Origin: Flavihumibacter sp. ZG627
GTDB taxonomy: Bacteria; Bacteroidota; Bacteroidia; Chitinophagales; Chitinophagaceae
DNA: 64,000 bases
Assembly: GCF_000814325.1 (NCBI RefSeq)
Contig: NZ_JPHF01000003.1
Span: 62,001-126,000 of the forward strand
Reading direction: 5' to 3'
The notes under the pieces are model-generated. The model had not been told where the DNA came from and searched no databases. It saw only the letters and a program-made list of their open reading frames with translations. Shown one piece after another: positions 47,141-54,044 of this stretch (the first letter of the stretch is position 1; each line of letters begins with the position of its first letter). The position numbers were made by a program, and so were the translations under genes.

Positions 47141-47752
47141 TCAGGAAGGCATTCCCGGGGAACTAATCAGATGATTTCTGTAGTAATTAGTAACAAAAAG
47201 CAGGAGTTCAGGGAAAAACCGGTGATAGGCATTTTGCAGTTGTTCAATATTTGCTTCAAATGCATCAAAGGCAGGTTTTGCATCCTCAAGGTAACGGGCC
47301 CGGCGCACCAGCCCCTGCATACTTTTTTCAATCCCCCACCTGAATTGGTAATTGGAAAGCCAATCCTGTTCCCTCATATAGGGGTACATTCCGGCAAATG
47401 ATTCGGGAAAATGGTGCTGGTAACCGCCTATCGTTTTGTAAACCCATTGCGTAAAATCAGGAAGAGAACCTGCTGGAAAGGCCAGATTATCGGCGGCAAG
47501 AAAATGGTCATATGCAACATCTAAAAAAGCTGCCCCGTATAAACCTACTGCTGGTTTGAATATTCTCTTCGCTTCGATATTAACAAGGTGTTCATCGGTG
47601 AAACTGTCAATCGCCCGGTGAAGCGCTATCCCCTTTTGTATTCCGTCAGGGAAATCAAATCGTTTCCGGCCCTTAACAAAGTCGCTGATCATATTGCCAA
47701 CCAGTAATTCCGGTTGACGAAATGATAGATATGCATGCGCCAGTAAGTTCAT
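47141..47752 (-). CDS. ACP phosphodiesterase (AcpH-like)
   Basis: A 203-residue AcpH-type protein, which removes 4'-phosphopantetheine from acyl carrier protein. Family signatures are MNLLAHAYLSFRQPELLVGN, VGNMISDFVKGRK and IALHRAIDSFTDEH; the HD-like His and Asp residues at the start and in LHRAID probably bind metal. It starts at ATG 47752. It is convergent with the CoA-transferase gene and otherwise alone. Confidence 0.9.
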   Translation of the reverse strand: MNLLAHAYLSFRQPELLVGNMISDFVKGRKRFDFPDGIQKGIALHRAIDSFTDEHLVNIEAKRIFKPAVGLYGAAFLDVAYDHFLAADNLAFPAGSLPDFTQWVYKTIGGYQHHFPESFAGMYPYMREQDWLSNYQFRWGIEKSMQGLVRRARYLEDAKPAFDAFEANIEQLQNAYHRFFPELLLFVTNYYRNHLISSPGMPS

Positions 47753-48090
47753 TAAAAACTAATTTACAAAATCAAATTAATGAGATGGAGGAAGTAAAAA
47801 CCTGAACTATTGTAGTCATTTTTAAAAAACGATTTCCACTTCTCTAATTTAACCATCGCTTAACCGGGATTTATTTTTTACTTAACAAATTTTATCAGTG
47901 TGCTTAAATGCTAATGATTCAAACAGATTTTGGGCTGCCTGAATCAGCTAATCTTATCAGGCTCTTTTGAATTCTTTGATGATGGATGCCACCAATCACT
48001 ATTTGCTTGACCTCAGTGTGTAACCTAATTACTTTTACATCGTCAAACAATCAAACGACATTAATCATTAAACCTTTCAATTTTTAAGTT
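47753..48090. other. 338-bp intergenic region
   Basis: AT-rich, with no open frame worth calling. A hairpin GCCTGA/TCAGGC at 47937-47962 is followed by TCTTTTGAATTC and looks like a weak terminator on the plus strand, although no plus-strand gene precedes it. The rest presumably holds promoters of the divergent ACP phosphodiesterase gene and the secreted-protein gene at 48091. Confidence 0.5.
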
Positions 48091-48537
48091 ATGAAAAAGA
48101 TCATCGTAATCGCAGCAACTGCTTTCGTTACATTTTCAAGCTTTGCAAATGTAGATCCTATTACAGGAAAAGTTCTCCAGGCATTTCGTTCCGAATTTTC
48201 AGATGCAAAGAACGTTCAGTGGAAATCACTTGATGAGGCTGGTTTGTACCAGGCAACATTTAACTTTCGTGATACCGAACTCAGTGCATTTTACAATGTT
48301 GATGGCGAACTGGTTGCCACAGCGCGTTACATCAGCAAAGAGAATCTTCCAATCATGATAACAAAAGCAATTGGCGAGCGTTATCCTGAGCATGTAGTTG
48401 GAAATGTAATTGAACATATGTCCAACGGAAGCACTACTTATCATGTAACATTGAACAGTGAAAAATCAAGCATGATTATATCAGCTAATGGAAGTGGAAA
48501 TCTAAGTGTATCCAAAAAAATTAAAAACAAATTGTAA
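48091..48537 (+). CDS. Exported PepSY-like protein, paralogue 1
   Basis: A 148-residue exported protein with signal peptide (MKKIIVIAATAFVTFSSFA, then NVDP). The mature part has two similar halves with the pattern of PepSY/BLIP-like domains: FRSEFSDAKNVQWKSLDEAG, FNFRDTELSAFYNVDGELVA, then a strand-rich end. Such proteins are frequent in Bacteroidota and may act as inhibitors or stress factors of unknown target. A homologous gene follows 53 bp later. Confidence 0.8.
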   Translation: MKKIIVIAATAFVTFSSFANVDPITGKVLQAFRSEFSDAKNVQWKSLDEAGLYQATFNFRDTELSAFYNVDGELVATARYISKENLPIMITKAIGERYPEHVVGNVIEHMSNGSTTYHVTLNSEKSSMIISANGSGNLSVSKKIKNKL

Positions 48538-48590
48538 CCTTTTAATGGGCATTGCGTCCCATAGGTAACAAACTATTAAACCTTATAACA

Positions 48591-49043
48591 ATGAACCGTA
48601 TCACAGCCGTTGTGGTATTGACCTTAATCATCGCAACAACCAGCTTTGCTGGTAGTATTTCAGATCCAGTAAAGAAAACAAACTGGAGAGTAACAGAATC
48701 TTTTAAGAAAGAGTTTTCAGGAGCAGAACAGATTACGTGGTCCCGGACAAATGATCTTAACAAAGCGCAATTCACGCTCAATGGTCAGGTCATGTTTGCC
48801 TATCTCAATGATGAGGGAGAACTGATAGGAGTATATCGTAACATCCTGTCCACCCAGCTGCCCATCCAGCTGATGAATGAAATCAAAAATTCCTATTCGG
48901 ACTATTGGATCACCAGCCTGTTTGAGATGGCTACCAATGATGGAACTCGTTATTTCATTACCATGCATAATGCGACCCATCAGTTGATCTTGAAAAGTGA
49001 GAATGCAGGCGAATGGACCGAATATTCAAGAATAAAGAAATAA
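48591..49043 (+). CDS. Exported PepSY-like protein, paralogue 2
   Basis: A 150-residue homologue of the preceding gene. Signal peptide MNRITAVVVLTLIIATTSFA; the mature part repeats the order VTESFKKEFSGAEQITWSRT, AQFTLNGQVMFAYLNDEGEL, then LPIQLMNEIKNSYSDYWITS. The two arose by tandem duplication and have diverged strongly. The start at 48591 is chosen over 48552, whose leading residues are unlike a signal. A terminator follows. Confidence 0.8.
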   Translation: MNRITAVVVLTLIIATTSFAGSISDPVKKTNWRVTESFKKEFSGAEQITWSRTNDLNKAQFTLNGQVMFAYLNDEGELIGVYRNILSTQLPIQLMNEIKNSYSDYWITSLFEMATNDGTRYFITMHNATHQLILKSENAGEWTEYSRIKK

Positions 49044-49076
49044 TTTTTTTCTCTGAGGTTTTGTTGGAAAGTCTGG

Positions 49077-49100
49077 CCCCGCCCCGTAAGGCGGGGTCAT
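49077..49100 (+). terminator. Rho-independent terminator
   Basis: A perfect 7-bp GC-rich stem CCCCGCC/GGCGGGG (49077-49096, loop CCGTAA) followed by TCATTTT. It ends the transcript of the two PepSY-like genes. Confidence 0.7.
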
Positions 49101-49118
49101 TTTGTGTGCCATCTCCCT

Positions 49119-49126
49119 TACCTTTG
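49119..49126 (+). promoter_or_regulatory. -7 promoter element TACCTTTG
   Basis: TACCTTTG fits TAnnTTTG exactly and lies 20 bp before the start of the deoxyhypusine synthase-like gene. A TTTG lies 14 bp upstream, which is shorter than usual. Confidence 0.5.
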
Positions 49127-49146
49127 CTTTCCATAAATATATAATC

Positions 49147-50121
49147 ATGAGTAAAGGTCCTGTTTCGCAGTTTATACAGCATCATTATCGCCATTTCAAT
49201 GCGGCGGCACTTGTAGATGCTGCGAAAGGCTATGAACAACACCTGTTGGAAGGTGGGAAAATGATGATCACGCTGGCGGGGGCGATGAGCACTGCTGAGC
49301 TGGGTGTTTCACTGGCTGAGATGATTCGCCAGGATAAAGTCCATATAATATCATGTACAGGTGCTAACCTTGAAGAAGATATCATGAATCTGGTAGCACA
49401 TTCTCATTACAGGAGAATCCCCAACTACCGCGATCTCACGCCGCAGCAAGAGTGGGAGCTGCTGGAAAAGGGCCTGAACAGGGTAACTGACACCTGCATT
49501 CCTGAAGAGGAAGCTTTCAGGAAGATACAGCATCATGTTGCTAAGCTTTGGAAAGATGCAGATGCAGCAGGAGAGCGATATTTTCCGCATGAATACATGT
49601 ACAAGCTTCTTAACAGCGGCGTGATGAAAGATGATTATGAAATTGATCCGAGGGACAGCTGGATGATTGCTGCGGCAGAAAAAAATCTTCCCATTATTGT
49701 GGGCGGATGGGAAGACAGTACAATGGGAAATATTTTCGCTTCTTATATTATTAAGCAGGAAATGAAAGCAACTACCATGAAGAGTGGTATTGAATATATG
49801 GTTTGGCTGGCCGATTGGTACAGGCATAACAGCGGAGGAAAGGGTGTTGGTTTTTTCCAGCTGGGTGGTGGAATTGCTGGAGATTTCCCGATCTGTGTTG
49901 TTCCCATGATGTACCAGGACCTGGAATGGCATGATGTACCATTCTGGAGTTATTTCTGCCAGGTTAGTGATTCAACAACTTCTTATGGTTCCTACTCTGG
50001 TGCTGTTCCAAATGAAAAGATCACCTGGGGTAAACTAAGCATTGATACGCCTAAGTATATTGTTGAAAGTGATGCAACGATTGTTGCTCCGTTGATTTTT
50101 GCGTATATACTTGGATGGTAA
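49147..50121 (+). CDS. Deoxyhypusine synthase-like protein
   Basis: A 324-residue member of the deoxyhypusine synthase family. It has NAD-binding features (MITLAGAMSTAELGVSLAEM, SCTGANLEEDIMNL) and the active-site stretch SGAVPNEKITWGK, with the catalytic-lysine position of the human enzyme retained in WGK. Bacteria have no eIF5A; members of this family make homospermidine or act in polyamine modification. The substrate here is unknown. The start at 49147 is chosen on the family N-terminus. Confidence 0.9.
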   Translation: MSKGPVSQFIQHHYRHFNAAALVDAAKGYEQHLLEGGKMMITLAGAMSTAELGVSLAEMIRQDKVHIISCTGANLEEDIMNLVAHSHYRRIPNYRDLTPQQEWELLEKGLNRVTDTCIPEEEAFRKIQHHVAKLWKDADAAGERYFPHEYMYKLLNSGVMKDDYEIDPRDSWMIAAAEKNLPIIVGGWEDSTMGNIFASYIIKQEMKATTMKSGIEYMVWLADWYRHNSGGKGVGFFQLGGGIAGDFPICVVPMMYQDLEWHDVPFWSYFCQVSDSTTSYGSYSGAVPNEKITWGKLSIDTPKYIVESDATIVAPLIFAYILGW

Positions 50122-50131
50122 TTATGGTCTT

Positions 50132-50173
50132 ACGGTGCCGATACGGTGCCGTCACGATGATGTCAGGGTGCCG
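50132..50173. repeat. Three short GGTGCCG repeats
   Basis: ACGGTGCCG occurs at 50132-50140 and 50143-50151, and a variant CAGGGTGCCG at 50164-50173, between two converging genes. No further copies are seen. May be a chance cluster or a small RNA-structure element. Confidence 0.5.
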
Positions 50174-50222
50174 TCAATTGTTTTAGTATCCTTCGGAAGT
50201 TATTCGGCAATAGTCAGCAATT

Positions 50223-50257
50223 AAAAAGGCCGTCTCATTCATTAGAGACGGCCTTTT
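50223..50257. terminator. Bidirectional rho-independent terminator
   Basis: A stem of about 13 bp (AAAAGGCCGTCTC/GAGACGGCCTTTT, 50224-50257) has TTTTGTTTT after it on the plus strand and TTTTTAATT on the minus strand. It serves the deoxyhypusine synthase-like gene and the Arg-rich protein gene. Confidence 0.85.
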
Positions 50258-50277
50258 GTTTTGGGGTACGGATCAAC

Positions 50278-50664
50278 TTAAGATCTTTTATCGAAAATGC
50301 CTGGAAAAGGGCGACGGGTGTCAGTTCTGCGGTCTGTTCGCTGGTCAACCCTACGGTCGCCACGACGCTCATACCGGCCATCATCTCGACGTTCATAGCG
50401 GCGGTCATTTTTTCCGTATCGGCGATCATCACGACGATCATCGTGACGGCCATCACAAGAGCCACGCCCGTACCTGCCGTCTTCATATCGGGCATTATGG
50501 TTATCCTTATAATGACCTTTCTTTTTTCCTTTTCCGTTCTTCCACTTATCATGACCGGGACCATTTCCTTCATGGGCAAAGCTGGAACCGGCAATTACCA
50601 GGGCACCGAGGGTTAAACCCATCAGCATGATTCTTTTTAATAATGGTTTTCTGGTCATAGTCAT
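50278..50664 (-). CDS. Exported low-complexity Arg/Asp-rich protein
   Basis: A 128-residue exported protein with signal peptide (IMLMGLTLGALVIAGSSFAH). The mature part is extremely rich in Arg, Asp, Gly and His: GPGHDKWKNGKGKKKGHYK, then repeats of the type RRDDRRYGKNDRRYERRDD. No fold is evident; the repeats give an alternating-charge, probably disordered chain. It could bind polyanions or be a structural matrix protein. A second frame on the same strand also looks open but is Met-rich and lacks a signal. The terminator lies 21 bp after the stop. Confidence 0.75.
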   Translation of the reverse strand: MTMTRKPLLKRIMLMGLTLGALVIAGSSFAHEGNGPGHDKWKNGKGKKKGHYKDNHNARYEDGRYGRGSCDGRHDDRRDDRRYGKNDRRYERRDDGRYERRGDRRVDQRTDRRTDTRRPFPGIFDKRS

Positions 50665-50756
50665 TGTGTTTTTAGTATGGAATGTTTATACAATGCTAGG
50701 ACCATGCCTGAAGAACCTGGTTTAACCAATAAAAGGCAAAAGAATGTTAAAGTGAA

Positions 50757-52313
50757 CTATCGCGCCATGGCAGGCAGTTCAAGGTCGCGTTTGATCATAC
50801 TATCGCGATTAGCCATTTCCCATGCCGTATAAAAAACGAGATCTGCGCGCTTCTTCAATAATTTGTAATTGATCTTGTCTGGTGTATCAGTTGGTTTATG
50901 GTAATCGGCCTGAAGCATTCCATCATAATAAAATATAACCGGTACACCTTTTCTTGCAAAGTTGAAATGGTCGCTTCTGAAATAGATCTGGTTGGGATCG
51001 GCGGGATCATTGTATTTGTAATCAAGGCTTAGTTTCACATACTTCTTATTCACCATTTCGCTGATAGGCTTTAATTCAGTACTAAGCTTATCATCACCAA
51101 CCACATAGATATAGTTCAGGGTATCAGCTGACTTTCTTTCGGTATCAACTCTACCGATCATATCAATATTCAGGTCAGCAGTAACTTTGTCCATCGGCAC
51201 GGGTGAATTTTCACTGAAATATTCTGAACCCCAGAGACCCTTCTCCTCACCACTAACTGCCATCACCAGAACATTCCTGCGTGGACCATTACCCCCGGCC
51301 CTTGCCATGGCAAAAGCTTCGGCGATTTCCATTATCCCTACAGTACCGGATCCATCGTCGTCGGCACCATAGTAAATGACGTCGCCTCTTTTACCTAGAT
51401 GATCATAATGTGCCGTAAGGATCAGCCATTCATCTTTTTTGTCTGAGCCCTCAATATAACCGAGCACATTAGTGCTTTCAAGTTGGCTAACCTTCTTTTG
51501 CAATTCGAGCATTGTATTAGCCTTAAATACAGCAGGCGCAATGGCTGCATCTTTTCCCCTGGCAATCAGATCTTTCAGGCTTTCGCCTACAATTGCTGTT
51601 GCAAGGTCTGTTGAAACAGTAAAGAGACTTGCGGGTTGTTTGTCAGCATACAGATTCGTGTACATATTGCCGTTTGGCTGTAATGCCTGTCGCGGAAAAC
51701 CATTACCAATAATGATGATAGCTGAGGCTCCTTTACTCATGGCACTATTATATTTTCCATAAAGACCATTAGGAGCGCGCCATCCACGCTTCGTTGTTTT
51801 GTAACTGGAGGGTGCGCCGTCAAGCAGAAGAACTGCCTTCCCTTTTACATCTATTGATCCGTAATCATCGATACCTGCATCGGGATCAACGATGCCATGG
51901 CCCGCAAATACAACTTCAGAAAAATATTGGCTTCCAGGCCTTGTAAGTTGCAGTGTTGGCTGAAAATCCTTGTTCAGATCAAATGCTTTGCCATTCACAG
52001 TTAGCGATGCATTAATAAGTGAATCACGAAATACCGGAAAAGTTTGTTGATAAGTTCCATTATTGCCAGGGAGCAGACCTATGCTTTTAAAATGCTGCTC
52101 GATGTATGAAGCTGCTTTACGCTGGCCTTCAGTGGCGGTTTCGCGACCTTCCATTTCTGCACCGGCAATAACGTAAAGATGTTCTTTAAGCTCTGCCTCT
52201 GTTATGGAGGCTGCGATCTTCTCAACCTTTACCTTTTTAGGTGACTTTGCCTTTTTCTGAGCTAAGCCCAGTGTGGCCGGAAACAGCGCCAGCAGTAGAA
52301 AAAAATTTCTCAT
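50757..52313 (-). CDS. Exported M28 family metallopeptidase with PA domain
   Basis: A 518-residue M28 peptidase with signal peptide (LLLALFPATLGLA). A PA domain lies inside (DYGSIDVKGKAVLLLDGAPS). The zinc site is built from TAHYDHLG, GADDDGSGTVGIMEIA, SGEEKGLWGS and DMIGR. Zinc aminopeptidases of this kind act in the periplasm or outside. It is the last gene of a three-gene operon with tatC and rpiB. A second M28 peptidase lies at 57961, with a different C-terminal domain. Confidence 0.94.
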   Translation of the reverse strand: MRNFFLLLALFPATLGLAQKKAKSPKKVKVEKIAASITEAELKEHLYVIAGAEMEGRETATEGQRKAASYIEQHFKSIGLLPGNNGTYQQTFPVFRDSLINASLTVNGKAFDLNKDFQPTLQLTRPGSQYFSEVVFAGHGIVDPDAGIDDYGSIDVKGKAVLLLDGAPSSYKTTKRGWRAPNGLYGKYNSAMSKGASAIIIIGNGFPRQALQPNGNMYTNLYADKQPASLFTVSTDLATAIVGESLKDLIARGKDAAIAPAVFKANTMLELQKKVSQLESTNVLGYIEGSDKKDEWLILTAHYDHLGKRGDVIYYGADDDGSGTVGIMEIAEAFAMARAGGNGPRRNVLVMAVSGEEKGLWGSEYFSENSPVPMDKVTADLNIDMIGRVDTERKSADTLNYIYVVGDDKLSTELKPISEMVNKKYVKLSLDYKYNDPADPNQIYFRSDHFNFARKGVPVIFYYDGMLQADYHKPTDTPDKINYKLLKKRADLVFYTAWEMANRDSMIKRDLELPAMAR

Positions 52314-52346
52314 GTGTTTTAAAATGAATTATCTGTTATGGAATGA

Positions 52347-52799
52347 TTACATGCAGGCCATCTTACCAACTCTTGTTCCATGACGGCCACCTTCAAATGA
52401 GGTATTGACAAAAGTTTCAACCATTTGAATGGCATATTGCAAAGCAATGAAGCGAGCGGGAAGGCAAATTATATTAGCATCATTGTGCAAGCGCACGAGT
52501 TTAGCAACTTCAGTATCCCAGCAAAGCCCTGCACGCACGCCCTGGTGCTTATTTGCCGTAATGGCAACACCATTTGCACTACCGCAGATCAGCACTCCAA
52601 ATGTAACTTCGCCGGCTTCAACAGCGGCTGCAGTGGGGTGTGCATAATCAGGATAATCAACGGAATCAGTACTACGGGTACCAAAGTCCCTTACCTGCCA
52701 GCCTGCCAATTCAAGATGCTTCTTAATGGCTTCCTTATACTCGAAACCGGCATGATCACTTCCAATGGCAACTGGTAACTGCTTAGAGAAATCTGACAT
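52347..52799 (-). CDS. rpiB: Ribose 5-phosphate isomerase B
   Basis: A 150-residue RpiB, interconverting ribose 5-phosphate and ribulose 5-phosphate. Signatures are AIGSDHAGFEYKEAI, the catalytic Cys region GVLICGSANGVAITANKH, and CWDTEVAKLVRLHNDANIICL. The start at 52799 gives the standard length; an upstream extension has no family features. It sits 50 bp after tatC and 33 bp before the M28 peptidase gene. Confidence 0.96.
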   Translation of the reverse strand: MSDFSKQLPVAIGSDHAGFEYKEAIKKHLELAGWQVRDFGTRSTDSVDYPDYAHPTAAAVEAGEVTFGVLICGSANGVAITANKHQGVRAGLCWDTEVAKLVRLHNDANIICLPARFIALQYAIQMVETFVNTSFEGGRHGTRVGKMACM

Positions 52800-52848
52800 C
52801 AGGATGAATATTTTAGTGAATTCAAATTTCGGATTTATTGCCGGCCTT

Positions 52849-53703
52849 TCAACTCCATTCCTCGGGAAGGTTTTGCTCAGCAAGATCTTCTTTGTTGACC
52901 CTTGCAGCAATGCTTATGCTTATTTCATAAAGAAACCAGAGGGGAACTGTTACTATCAGCTGGCTGATGACATCAGGAGGGGTAATTACCGCGGCAATAA
53001 TCAGTATTATTAACACAGCAAACTTGCGATATGTACGCAGGAATGAAGCTGTTACTATACCCACCTTGGCAAGGAAATAAACAACTAATGGTAATTGAAA
53101 TACAATGCCGGTGCCTAAAACAAGGGATACTATATTGTCGATATAATTACTAACCGTAAATGTGTTCTGGATATCAGGACTTAAAGTATAGGCGGCAAAA
53201 AAGTTGACGGTGTAAGGAGCAATCAGGAAATATCCGAAGGCAACCCCTGTGAAGAATAGAAATGAAACCCAGAAGATAACTCCGCGGGTGCGACTTAATT
53301 CCTTATCGGTAAGCGCGGGTCTGATAAAGCGCCAGAACTCCCAGAATACATATGGAAAAGCCACTATAAGTCCGCCAACAAAAGCGATGGTAAAGCTCAT
53401 CATGAACTGGCTGCTCATTTCTGTACTGATCAGCTTCAGATTAATATCAGCAAGGCACATAGCATCTCCAAGTCCCACTTTGTGGCTAAACCAGCATAGA
53501 GCTTTGTATGTAATGAAATCTTTATTTGTTGGGCCCATCACAACCCGCCCGAAGAAAAAATCCATATAAACAAATACGATAATTGCTCCCACCATGATGG
53601 CAAGTAAGGAGCGCATTATGTGCCAGCGCAGCGCTTCCAGGTGATCAACAAAAGACATCTCAGCTTCGGTTCCCGACTTTCTTCTGAACAATGATTTGGC
53701 CAT
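52849..53703 (-). CDS. tatC: Twin-arginine translocase subunit TatC
   Basis: A 284-residue TatC with six transmembrane helices. Family features are FVDHLEALRWHIMRSLLAI near the N-terminus (the conserved Glu after the start of the first helix) and FWEFWRFIRPALTDKE. It forms the receptor for twin-arginine signal peptides. No tatA or tatB is seen beside it. The gene heads an operon with rpiB and an M28 peptidase. The N-terminus is longer than that of E. coli by about ten residues. Confidence 0.96.
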   Translation of the reverse strand: MAKSLFRRKSGTEAEMSFVDHLEALRWHIMRSLLAIMVGAIIVFVYMDFFFGRVVMGPTNKDFITYKALCWFSHKVGLGDAMCLADINLKLISTEMSSQFMMSFTIAFVGGLIVAFPYVFWEFWRFIRPALTDKELSRTRGVIFWVSFLFFTGVAFGYFLIAPYTVNFFAAYTLSPDIQNTFTVSNYIDNIVSLVLGTGIVFQLPLVVYFLAKVGIVTASFLRTYRKFAVLIILIIAAVITPPDVISQLIVTVPLWFLYEISISIAARVNKEDLAEQNLPEEWS

Positions 53704-53789
53704 ACTTTAAGTGTTCTGTACTAATTATCAGCAATAAAATAAGTGTATATTCGTTTTAATCGTAATTCAACACCAAAAAACCTGTATCA

Positions 53790-53963
53790 ATGAAACGTAA
53801 TACAATGTACTACGATACTCACGCTATCAAGATCAACAAGGATAGCTATCGACCTGGCATACATCTTTTCCATTTCATAAGATACATCTGTTGCGTTCTA
53901 TTCAAAGGTGAATCACCCATTGAGAACAGGCCAGGTTATGCCAGACGGTCGGCAAGATACTAA
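53790..53963 (+). CDS. Possible 57-residue protein (low confidence)
   Basis: A frame from ATG 53790 encodes 57 residues (begins MKRNTMYYDTHAIKIN, ends GYARRSARY). It is basic, has no signal or membrane segment, and resembles nothing I know. It lies inside the candidate RNA and stops 54 bp before a terminator. If translated it would be a very short basic protein; the RNA interpretation is equally good. Confidence 0.25.
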   Translation: MKRNTMYYDTHAIKINKDSYRPGIHLFHFIRYICCVLFKGESPIENRPGYARRSARY

Positions 53964-54016
53964 CCCAAATACATATCTGGCACTTACCTCTGAAACCACT
54001 TTTTGTATGTGCCCGT

Positions 54017-54043
54017 CCCCGCCTGCACCGGCGGGGCTTTTTT
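54017..54043 (+). terminator. Rho-independent terminator on the plus strand
   Basis: A perfect 7-bp stem CCCCGCC/GGCGGGG (54017-54036, loop TGCACC) followed by CTTTTTTATT. On the minus strand no T-run follows, so it points to a plus-strand transcript that no annotated gene explains. Confidence 0.85.
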
Positions 54044-54044
54044 A

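Larger units (their letters stand above)
53746..54043 (+). ncRNA. Candidate structured RNA between tatC and the SNF2 gene
   Basis: A plus-strand RNA from about 53760 to the terminator is suggested by a TATATTCG box and by complementary pairs: GCTATC/GATAGC (53823-53846), CTGGCATA/TATGCCAG (53854-53861 with 53937-53944) and GTTCT/AGAAC (53895-53899 with 53923-53927, enclosing GGTG/CACC). It is not tmRNA, SRP RNA or RNase P by their known core sequences. A 6S-type rod is not evident either. It might instead be the leader and body of a short gene. Confidence 0.4.
53704..54044. other. 341-bp intergenic region with a probable plus-strand transcript
   Basis: It holds the tatC promoter on the minus strand, a plus-strand -7-like box (TATATTCG at 53746-53753), a 57-codon frame (53790-53963), several local hairpins and a strong plus-strand terminator (54017-54043). 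A plus-strand RNA is thus likely. See the separate entries for the RNA candidate and the short frame. Confidence 0.6.

Noticed and set aside
47937-47962. Terminator of a plus-strand small gene in the 338-bp gap
   Set aside because: The 6-bp stem is weak and no plus-strand frame or promoter precedes it; noted within the intergenic entry only.
50235-50594. Second minus-strand frame of 119 codons inside the Arg-rich gene
   Set aside because: Met- and Val-rich out-of-frame reading of a repetitive gene; the frame at 50278-50664 has the signal peptide and the terminator at a sensible distance.
53746-54043. tmRNA, SRP RNA, RNase P RNA or 6S RNA
   Set aside because: The core signatures (tRNA-like ends, the GGAAG tetraloop region, GAAAGUCC-type P4, a single long rod) are not present in the sequence read by eye.
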